Part shown: in pieces, positions 1-6,081 of the stretch
Layout of the letters: each line of letters opens with the position of its first letter
Numbering within the stretch: the stretch's first letter is position 1
DNA from: an uncultured Lachnospiraceae bacterium
GTDB lineage: Bacteria > Bacillota > Clostridia > Lachnospirales > Lachnospiraceae
DNA length: 7,593 nucleotides
Direction of reading: 5' to 3'
Assembly: GCA_910579645.1 (NCBI GenBank)
Contig: CAJTVK010000174.1
Location: 1 to 7,593, forward strand
Position numbers and translations under genes: made by a program
The notes under the pieces: model-generated
Databases searched by the model: none
Told to the model about the DNA's origin: nothing
The model's input: only the letters and a program-made list of their open reading frames with translations

Positions 1-92
1 CCACTAAAAAAACTCACGCACGGGCGTCCGCCTCCCAACACAACATTCAGGCTGATCTGTTACTTATATACCGGTAAAAGTAAAAAACGGCC

Positions 93-121
93 TTGACAAG
101 TGAGCGGATATTCATTAGAAT
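93..121 (+). promoter_or_regulatory. Sigma-A type promoter for the pheST leader
   Basis: A perfect -35 hexamer TTGACA (93-98) is separated by exactly 17 bp from TAGAAT (116-121), which differs from the consensus -10 at one base. Transcription would start near 127-130, giving a leader of about 490 nt before pheS. Its position just upstream of the T-box supports it as the operon promoter. The start site itself is inferred. Confidence 0.8.
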
Positions 122-127
122 GATTAA

Positions 128-524
128 GAAGTTATAGCAAACAACAAAAGGGAAAGTCTTCCCTGTTGGATTAAAATAAAGAAAATAAGCTGTGAAGGTG
201 CAGACGCAGAGGCATGTTTCGGTAGGTTTCCGCCGTACGGTTTTTGGGTCGTCAGAACTGCATTTTCTGCCAGAGAGGGGAAGCCGTCGGCTGGAAGCTT
301 TCCTGAGTTCGGATGTGGTTTGAAATTCTCACCGGAGCTTTTTATAGGAACATCGCCGTCTTCTTATATGCGTACGGAAGTGCAGGCGATAAGTAGTATA
401 AGACGTGGCCGCGCGTTAAGCGGAAGAGTTGCCCGTCCGGCAGGATTGACTGCAGGCGGGAAAATGGGTGGTACCGCGGAAAATTTCGTCCCTGGCATTA
501 TGTTATATAGTGCCGGGGATTTTT
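128..524 (+). promoter_or_regulatory. Phenylalanine T-box riboswitch leader of pheST
   Basis: This leader RNA senses uncharged tRNA-Phe and antiterminates pheST transcription. Stem I has a base helix pairing 211-220 with 347-357 (one bulged C) and a distal hairpin pairing 277-284 with 297-304, preceded by AGAGA (272-276). On the returning strand, GAA (322-324) is followed by UUC (326-328), the expected Phe specifier. The CCGC/GCGG element around GUUAA (409-423) matches the usual IIA/B pseudoknot region. Stem III pairs 432-437 with 455-460 and 440-443 with 450-453. The T-box sequence TGGGTGGTACCGCGG lies at 465-479. Its UGGU bulge (469-472) would pair with the tRNA 3' end, with U472 facing the A73 discriminator of tRNA-Phe. 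GGG (466-468) can pair with CCC (490-492) to form the antiterminator. The start coordinate is the inferred transcription start. The T-box class is very secure; the Phe assignment rests on the specifier plus the downstream genes. Confidence 0.93.
489..524 (+). terminator. Intrinsic terminator of the T-box
   Basis: TCCCTGGCA (489-497) pairs fully with TGCCGGGGA (511-519), allowing one G-U pair. The helix extends through 498-501 with 507-510, leaving a 5-nt loop, and is followed by five T residues (520-524). The 5' arm contains CCC (490-492), which is also needed for the antiterminator, so the two structures are mutually exclusive as expected for a T-box switch. Confidence 0.9.
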
Positions 525-621
525 GCATATGCGCAGTGGCGCATAATGCAGAGCGGAACTGCAATTTCTGTCTGGATGGAGTACTATGCTAAATATATAT
601 CAATAAAGGAAGGAAGAGCAG

Positions 622-1641
622 ATGAAAGAAAAATTGGAACAGATTAAGTCAGAGGCGTTAAGGCAGATTGAAGCCAGCGACGCATTGGAAAAGCTGAATG
701 AGATTCGGGTAAGCTATCTTGGCAAGAAGGGGGAACTGACTGCCGTACTGAAGGGGATGAAGGATGTGGCACCTGAAGACAGGCCTAAGGTAGGGCAGCT
801 GGTGAATGAGACAAGGGAAGAAATCGAGCGGGTATTGGAAGCTTCCAGGAAGAAGATGGAAAGGGCTGTCCGTGAGGCAAGGCTGAAGGCGGAAGTGATT
901 GACGTAACGCTTCCGGCAAAGAAGAACAGCGTAGGGCACAGACATCCGAATACCATTGCACTGGAAGAAGTGGAGAGAATTTTCATCGGCATGGGCTATG
1001 AAGTGGTGGAAGGCCCTGAGGTAGAGAAAGATTATTATAATTTTGAAGCGTTAAATATACCGGACGGGCATCCGGCCAAAGATGAGCAGGATACTTTTTA
1101 CATTACGGGGGATATTCTTCTGCGGACGCAGACTTCTTCCACGCAGGTGCATGAGATGGAGAAGGGGCATATCCCAATCCGCATGATTGCGCCGGGCAGA
1201 GTGTTCCGCTCCGACGAAGTGGATGCCACCCACTCGCCTTCCTTCCATCAGATTGAAGGCTTGGTCATTGACAGAAACATTACGTTTGCGGATCTGAAAG
1301 GGACGTTGGCGGAGTTCGCAAAAGAATTGTTCGGTGAAAAGACAAAGGTAAAATTCCGGCCGCATCATTTCCCGTTCACGGAGCCAAGTGCGGAAATGGA
1401 TGTTTCCTGCTTTAAATGCGGAGGAAACGGCTGCCGGTTCTGTAAAGGGAGCGGCTGGATAGAAATTTTGGGCTGCGGCATGGTGCATCCCCATGTACTG
1501 GAGATGAGCGGCATCAATCCGGAGGAATATACGGGATTTGCTTTCGGGGTCGGGCTGGAGAGAATTGCGCTGCTGAAATATGAAATTGACGATATGCGGC
1601 TGCTCTATGAAAACGATATTCGGTTTCTGCGGCAGTTCTGA
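622..1641 (+). CDS. pheS: Phenylalanyl-tRNA synthetase, alpha subunit
   Basis: This is the catalytic subunit of the cytoplasmic (alpha-beta)2 synthetase that charges tRNA-Phe with phenylalanine using ATP. The 339-aa length is normal for bacterial PheS. Residues 1-90 form the charged, heptad-like helical region expected for the tRNA-binding N-terminal coiled coil. The class II core follows: GRVFRSDEVDATHSPSFHQ (192-210) is the motif 2 region running into the PheS-typical FHQIEG, and GFAFGVGLERIALL (305-318) is motif 3. Ala307 in GFAFG corresponds to the residue known to control substrate selectivity and is the normal wild-type residue. A four-cysteine knuckle (C263, C266, C271, C274) precedes the ILGCGMVHP segment; such an insertion is common in Firmicute PheS. 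The ATG is supported by an AGGAAGG site at 607-613. It is the first gene after the T-box and is followed by pheT. Confidence 0.98.
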   Translation: MKEKLEQIKSEALRQIEASDALEKLNEIRVSYLGKKGELTAVLKGMKDVAPEDRPKVGQLVNETREEIERVLEASRKKMERAVREARLKAEVIDVTLPAKKNSVGHRHPNTIALEEVERIFIGMGYEVVEGPEVEKDYYNFEALNIPDGHPAKDEQDTFYITGDILLRTQTSSTQVHEMEKGHIPIRMIAPGRVFRSDEVDATHSPSFHQIEGLVIDRNITFADLKGTLAEFAKELFGEKTKVKFRPHHFPFTEPSAEMDVSCFKCGGNGCRFCKGSGWIEILGCGMVHPHVLEMSGINPEEYTGFAFGVGLERIALLKYEIDDMRLLYENDIRFLRQF

Positions 1642-1778
1642 GAAAATCAATGATTTGGCCGGAAGCAATGGGGAACCAAGTTTAAGCGGCATAAGGGTGG
1701 CTTTAAGTATACTGCCCGGCTTGCTGCCCGCGGGAATAGAGATATGCAGATAAGTAACGGAAAGGAATGGGAACATAG

Positions 1779-4199
1779 ATGAATACAGCATTGTCATGGA
1801 TCAAGGCATATGTGCCGGAACTGGAGTGTACCGATCAGGAGTATTGCGACGCAATGACATTGTCGGGGACGAAGGTGGAAGGATTTGAGAGATTAGATAA
1901 GAATCTGGAAAAAATAGTAGTAGGGAGAATCGAAAAAATCGAGAAGCATCCCGATGCGGATAAGCTGATTGTATGTCAGGTGAATATAGGAAATGAGGTC
2001 ATCCAGATTGTGACGGGCGCACCCAATGTGAAGGAAGGAGACAGGGTACCCGTGGTTTTGGACGGCGGCAAGGTGGCCGGGGGACATGACGGAGGGCCGC
2101 TGCCTGAAAACGGAATTGCAATTAAGGCAGGGAAGCTGCGCGGAGTGCCTTCCAACGGGATGATGTGTTCCATCGAGGAATTGGGAAGTTCCAGGGACAT
2201 GTATCCGGAAGCACCGGAAAGCGGTATTTATATTTTCGGAGAGGATGCGGAAATCGGCAGCGATGCCGTTACGGCTCTCGGGCTGAGGGATACGGTGTTT
2301 GAATATGAGATTACGTCCAACCGGGTGGACTGCTACAGCGTACTGGGGATTGCAAGGGAGGCTGCGGCTACGTTCCGGAAGCCGTTTCTTGCCCCGGAAG
2401 TAACGATAAGGGAAAACGGGGAAAAGGTGGAAGATTATATTTCCGTGGAAGTGCAGGATGCGGATTTGTGCCCCAGGTATACGGCAAGGGTTTGTACCAA
2501 TATAAAAATCGGTCCGTCCCCGAAATGGATGCAGCACCGGCTGGCTGCGAGCGGAATCCGCCCGATTAACAATCTGGTGGATATTACCAATTATGTGATG
2601 GAAGAATACGGGCAGCCGATGCATGCCTATGATCTGGATACGATTGCCGGGAAGAAAATCATAGTGAAAAGAGCCAAGGACGGCGACGAATTTGAGACTT
2701 TGGACGGACAGGTGAGGAAGCTGGACAGTGAAATATTGATGATCTGCGATGCGGAAAAAGAAATCGGTTTGGCCGGCATTATGGGCGGGGAAAATTCCAA
2801 AATAACGGACGACGTAAAGACGGTATTGCTGGAGGCCGCAACGTTCAACGGTACCAATATCCGGAAATCGGCGAAGCGGATCGGCCTGCGTACGGATGCT
2901 TCCGGAAAATTTGAAAAAGGGCTGGATCCGCATAATGCACAGGCGGCCATTGACCGTGCCTGCCAACTGATTCAGGAACTGGGCTGCGGCGAAGTGGTGG
3001 GCGGCATGGTGGATGTTTGCGTTCCCATGACAGAGAACAGAAAGATTAAATTCGATGCGGAGGCAGTGAACCGGCTGTTGGGAACGGATATTTCAAAGGA
3101 AGCTATGCTGGCAATTTTTGATAGGATTGAACTGAAATATGACGCAGCGTCGGGGATGCTGGAGATTCCTTCTTTCCGTCAGGATTTGCTGGGACCGGCG
3201 GATATTGCGGAAGAAGCAGCCAGATTTTACGGATATGATAAGATTCCGGTATCTCTGCCGAACGGGGAGGCCACCACGGGAAAACTGCCTTTTAAATTGA
3301 GGGTGGAGCAGAAAGCAAGGGATATCGCGGAATATTGCGGTTTTTCACAGGGAATGTGCTATTCTTTCGAAAGCCCTAAAGTATTTGATAAATTGCTGCT
3401 GCCGGAAGACAGCGGGCTGCGAAAGGCAATTACCATTGCCAACCCATTGGGAGAGGATTTCTCCGTTATGAGGACAATTCCCCTCAACGGAATGCTGTCC
3501 AGCCTTGCGACGAACTATAACAGAAGGAATAAGGATGTGCGTCTGTATGAACTGGGAAATGTTTATTTGGCAAAAGAACTTCCGCTGACGGAATTGCCGG
3601 ACGAGAGAATGCAGTTTACCCTTGGAATGTATGGGGAGGGGGATTTCTATACGATGAAAGGCGTGGTAGAGGAATTTTTTGACTGTATCGGCATGAAGAA
3701 AAAAGCGGTATATGACCCGAAAGCAGGGAAGACATTCCTGCATCCCGGCCGTCAGGCTAATATTGTATATGAAGGAACCGTGGTCGGATATTTGGGAGAG
3801 GTGCATCCGGAGGTATGTGACAACTATGACATCGGCACAAGGGTTTATGTGGCTGTGCTGGATATGCCGGAAGTAGTGCCTTTTGCCACTTTTGACAGGA
3901 AATACGACGGCATTGCGAAATATCCGGCCGTTTCCCGGGATATCAGCATGGTAGTGCCGAAAGAGATTCTGGCGGGGCAGATTGAAGCTATGATAGAGCA
4001 GCGGGGCGGGAAGATTCTGGAGAGCTACCGGCTGTTTGATATTTATGAAGGGGCGCAGATTAAAAAAGGATTCAAGTCGGTGGCTTATTCCATTACTTTC
4101 CGTGCAAAAGACAGGACGTTGGAGGAAAACGACATCACGGCGGCCATGAAGAAGATTCTGAACGGGCTGGAAGGAATGGGGATAGAACTCAGACAATGA
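1779..4199 (+). CDS. pheT: Phenylalanyl-tRNA synthetase, beta subunit
   Basis: This is the large, non-catalytic subunit of phenylalanyl-tRNA synthetase. It binds tRNA and edits mischarged Tyr-tRNA-Phe. At 806 aa it is full length for the bacterial family. Domains in order: an N-terminal strand region (MNTALSWIKAYVPEL); an EMAP-type OB-fold tRNA-binding domain at about 44-156, with KHPDADKL and GVPSNGMMCS; the B3/B4 editing domain at about 215-385, with INNLVDITNYV; the B5 domain at about 405-475; a degenerate class II core at about 490-690; and a C-terminal ferredoxin-like anticodon-binding domain (FDX-ACB) from about 713, starting KYPAVSRDISMVVP. The ATG is preceded by AAAGGAATGG (1761-1770). 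It lies 137 bp after pheS on the same strand with no visible terminator between them, so I infer one T-box-controlled transcript. Confidence 0.98.
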   Translation: MNTALSWIKAYVPELECTDQEYCDAMTLSGTKVEGFERLDKNLEKIVVGRIEKIEKHPDADKLIVCQVNIGNEVIQIVTGAPNVKEGDRVPVVLDGGKVAGGHDGGPLPENGIAIKAGKLRGVPSNGMMCSIEELGSSRDMYPEAPESGIYIFGEDAEIGSDAVTALGLRDTVFEYEITSNRVDCYSVLGIAREAAATFRKPFLAPEVTIRENGEKVEDYISVEVQDADLCPRYTARVCTNIKIGPSPKWMQHRLAASGIRPINNLVDITNYVMEEYGQPMHAYDLDTIAGKKIIVKRAKDGDEFETLDGQVRKLDSEILMICDAEKEIGLAGIMGGENSKITDDVKTVLLEAATFNGTNIRKSAKRIGLRTDASGKFEKGLDPHNAQAAIDRACQLIQELGCGEVVGGMVDVCVPMTENRKIKFDAEAVNRLLGTDISKEAMLAIFDRIELKYDAASGMLEIPSFRQDLLGPADIAEEAARFYGYDKIPVSLPNGEATTGKLPFKLRVEQKARDIAEYCGFSQGMCYSFESPKVFDKLLLPEDSGLRKAITIANPLGEDFSVMRTIPLNGMLSSLATNYNRRNKDVRLYELGNVYLAKELPLTELPDERMQFTLGMYGEGDFYTMKGVVEEFFDCIGMKKKAVYDPKAGKTFLHPGRQANIVYEGTVVGYLGEVHPEVCDNYDIGTRVYVAVLDMPEVVPFATFDRKYDGIAKYPAVSRDISMVVPKEILAGQIEAMIEQRGGKILESYRLFDIYEGAQIKKGFKSVAYSITFRAKDRTLEENDITAAMKKILNGLEGMGIELRQ

Positions 4200-4217
4200 T
4201 AATTTCAGGAGAAATGA

Positions 4218-4337
4218 ATGAGGGCGGAGACATTCCCGCCCCTTGGGGCGTTCAAACCGGCACCGGACACAGTGGGGTTGGGGCGAATGCCGTATGGCAT
4301 TTGTGTGCTTGCGCCTGGGAAGCTTATTGATGCTTGA
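4218..4337 (+). CDS. Possible 39-aa small ORF after pheT, unknown
   Basis: An ATG lies 18 nt after the pheT stop, with AGGAG (4207-4211) at a good 6-nt spacing. The frame runs 39 codons to TGA at 4335-4337. The peptide begins MRAETFPPLG, is rich in Gly and Pro, and has no signal peptide or membrane segment. I do not recognise it. The same DNA contains strong inverted repeats, and the overlapping frame from ATG 4214 is also open (38 codons), so a non-coding, structured or dispersed element is at least as likely as a gene. Confidence 0.2.
   Translation: MRAETFPPLGAFKPAPDTVGLGRMPYGICVLAPGKLIDA
4222..4250 (+). other. Two mutually exclusive GC-rich hairpins after pheT
   Basis: GGGCGG (4222-4227) can pair with CCGCCC (4236-4241). 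Alternatively CGCCCC (4237-4242) can pair with GGGGCG (4245-4250). The two helices share bases and cannot coexist. They sit 22 nt after the pheT stop, where a terminator would be expected, but the following sequence (TTCAAACC) has no U-tract. They are therefore not a canonical intrinsic terminator and may instead be a 3'-end processing or stability element. Confidence 0.45.
4284..4303. repeat. Inverted repeat, 8-bp stem with GTAT loop
   Basis: AATGCC (4286-4291) and GGCATT (4296-4301) form a perfect stem around a GTAT tetraloop. The stem extends by G4285-T4302 and C4284-G4303 in RNA. No T-run follows (TGTGCTTGCGCC), so it is not a classical terminator. The function is not recognisable; an operator or a structured-RNA element is possible. 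Confidence 0.5.
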
Positions 4338-4411
4338 AAGAGGAATGAAAGTGTGACAGTCTTGGAAAGCGGTCAGGCGATGCAGGAAAGAGCGGCGGAA
4401 GAAAAAGAAGA

Positions 4412-4586
4412 GGCGGGATTGGATGCCGCATTGGAGAAAGGGAAAAGGCGGGATTGGCTGCCGCATTGGAGAAAGGGAAGAGCTGGGATTGGCTGCCGCA
4501 TTGCAGAAAGAGAAAAGGCGGGATTGGATGCCGCATTGCAGAAAGAGAAGAGGCGGGATTGGATGCCGCATTGCAGAAAGGGAAAA
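4412..4586. repeat. Tandem repeat, five copies of a 35-bp unit
   Basis: Five head-to-tail units start at 4412, 4447, 4482, 4517 and 4552, with an exact 35-bp period and no spacers. Each unit has GGCGGGATTGG, then a core of TGCCGCATTG, then a purine-rich tail around GAAAGGGAAAA. Units vary at few sites: GGATG in units 1, 4 and 5 against GGCTG in 2 and 3; TTGGAG in 1 and 2 against TTGCAG in 3 to 5; alternating tail endings; and unit 3 opens GCTGGG. A truncated sixth unit (from 4587) merges into the GGAG Shine-Dalgarno of the aminopeptidase gene. The period is not a multiple of three, so the array is unlikely to be a conserved protein repeat. Copy number may vary by slippage, as in minisatellite arrays (inference). 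Confidence 0.95.
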
Positions 4587-4600
4587 GGAGAGATAAGAGA

Positions 4601-6031
4601 ATGGAAAACAAGAATATATGGGCATTTTATGACGAAAAACAGTTGGAGGAACTGGAAAGCCATGCACAGGAATATATGGAGTTCCTGAATGAGGGAAAGA
4701 CGGAGCGGGAATGCATAGATGCCATTGTCAACCGGATTGAGAAGGAAGGTTACCGGGAACTGCAGGCCTGCATAAAAGAAGGGAAAACCCTGAAGCAGGG
4801 GGATAAGGTATATGCCGTTTGGATGAACAAGTCTATCGTGATGTTTCAGATGGGGAAAAAGCCTATGGCTGAAGGGATGAACATTTTGGGCGCGCATATT
4901 GACTCGCCCAGGCTGGACATCAAGCAGAATCCCTTATATGAGGACGGCGGCTTTGCCTATTTGGATACCCATTATTATGGAGGCGTGAAAAAATACCAGT
5001 GGGTTACCATACCTCTTGCAATCCATGGCGTGGCTGTGAAAAAGGACGGCACTACGGTGGAAGTGAATATCGGGGAAGCGGAGGACGATCCGGTATTCTT
5101 CGTGTCAGACCTTCTGATTCACCTGGCGGCAGAACAGTTGGAGAAAAAAGCGGCAAAGGTCATTGAAGGGGAAGCTTTGGACATTATTATCGGCAATAAG
5201 CCGATCCTGCTTGCAAAAGACGACAAGAAAGAAGAGGGGAAGGATAAGAAAGAGGCGGCTAAGGATGCCGTGAAAAAAGGCGTGCTTTCCATTCTGAAAG
5301 AAAGCTATGGCTTGGAAGAGGAGGATTTCATTTCTGCGGAACTGGAAGTAGTGCCTGCGGGAAAGGCGAGGGAGGCCGGCTTCGACAGAAGCATGATACT
5401 GGCTTACGGGCAGGATGACAGGGTATGCGCGTTCTCTTCCCTGAAAGCCATGCTGGAATTGGGCAACGATGTGGAGCGGACTGCCTGCTGTATTCTGGTG
5501 GACAAAGAAGAAATCGGCAGTGTAGGCGCTACCGGCATGGAGTCCCGTTTCTTTGAGAATATGGTGGCGGAGGTGATGAATCTGGCCGGAGAGTACAGCG
5601 AACTGAACGTACGGAGATGCCTGGCGGCTTCCTGCATGCTTTCCTCCGATGTCAGCAGTGCTTTTGACCCTACGTTTGCTTCCAGCTTTGATAAGAAAAA
5701 TGTGGCATATCTGGGCAACGGCATGGTATTCAATAAGTTCACCGGGGCCAGGGGGAAGAGCGGCTCCAACGATGCAAATGCAGAATACCTTGGCCATATC
5801 CGGGCAATCTTTGATAAAGAGAACGTGCATTTCCAGACTGCCGAACTGGGAAAAGTGGACTTGGGCGGCGGCGGCACCATTGCCTATATCCTTGCCCTGT
5901 ACGGGATGAATGTGATTGACAGCGGCGTTGCGGTACTGAACATGCATGCGCCTTGGGAAGCTACCAGCAAAGCGGATGTATATGAGGCAAAACGGGGATA
6001 TGTGGCATTTTTGGAAAATGCCTCCATGTAG
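4601..6031 (+). CDS. M18-family zinc aminopeptidase
   Basis: This is a cytoplasmic di-zinc exopeptidase of MEROPS family M18 (aspartyl aminopeptidase type), which removes N-terminal residues from peptides. It is 476 aa, typical for the family. The metal-site motifs appear in the correct order: GAHIDSPRLD (His99, Asp101), GQDDRVCAF (bridging Asp272), DKEEIGSVGATG (Glu303 as general base, Glu304 as ligand), SSDVSSAFDP (Asp350) and NMHAPWE (His449). The DTHYYGG stretch (122-128) is also family-typical. A Lys/Glu-rich, probably exposed loop occupies about 206-226. There is no signal peptide. ATG 4601 is chosen because GGAG (4587-4590) lies 10 nt upstream and the protein start fits the family. The frame stays open upstream through the tandem repeat to 4349, but that extension is repeat-derived and is probably not translated. 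No clear promoter is visible between pheT and this gene. Substrate preference cannot be read from the sequence. Confidence 0.95.
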   Translation: MENKNIWAFYDEKQLEELESHAQEYMEFLNEGKTERECIDAIVNRIEKEGYRELQACIKEGKTLKQGDKVYAVWMNKSIVMFQMGKKPMAEGMNILGAHIDSPRLDIKQNPLYEDGGFAYLDTHYYGGVKKYQWVTIPLAIHGVAVKKDGTTVEVNIGEAEDDPVFFVSDLLIHLAAEQLEKKAAKVIEGEALDIIIGNKPILLAKDDKKEEGKDKKEAAKDAVKKGVLSILKESYGLEEEDFISAELEVVPAGKAREAGFDRSMILAYGQDDRVCAFSSLKAMLELGNDVERTACCILVDKEEIGSVGATGMESRFFENMVAEVMNLAGEYSELNVRRCLAASCMLSSDVSSAFDPTFASSFDKKNVAYLGNGMVFNKFTGARGKSGSNDANAEYLGHIRAIFDKENVHFQTAELGKVDLGGGGTIAYILALYGMNVIDSGVAVLNMHAPWEATSKADVYEAKRGYVAFLENASM

Positions 6032-6081
6032 TTTCGCCCCCAATGCAAGATGGCAGGAGGAATGTGGAAAAAGTGGAGGAA

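Noticed and set aside
6..32. Minus-strand terminator (hairpin followed by seven T)
   Set aside because: The stem is only four base pairs (16-19 with 24-27), and no minus-strand gene lies to its right that it could serve.
261..285. PheS cysteine cluster as a novel zinc insertion
   Set aside because: The C-x2-C-x4-C-x2-C knuckle of PheS (residues 263-274, encoded near 1408-1443) is a known common variant in Firmicute PheS, so it is not unusual.
320..592. 90-codon + strand ORF in the pheS leader
   Set aside because: It runs through Stem I, the T-box and the terminator, which explain the sequence fully. It has no convincing Shine-Dalgarno site and the protein resembles nothing.
4412..4586. CRISPR array
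   Set aside because: The 35-bp units are contiguous with no unique spacers, and no cas genes are present.
4454..4600. N-terminal extension of the aminopeptidase from TTG 4454
   Set aside because: The 49 extra codons are entirely tandem-repeat sequence, while ATG 4601 has its own Shine-Dalgarno site and gives the family-typical N-terminus.
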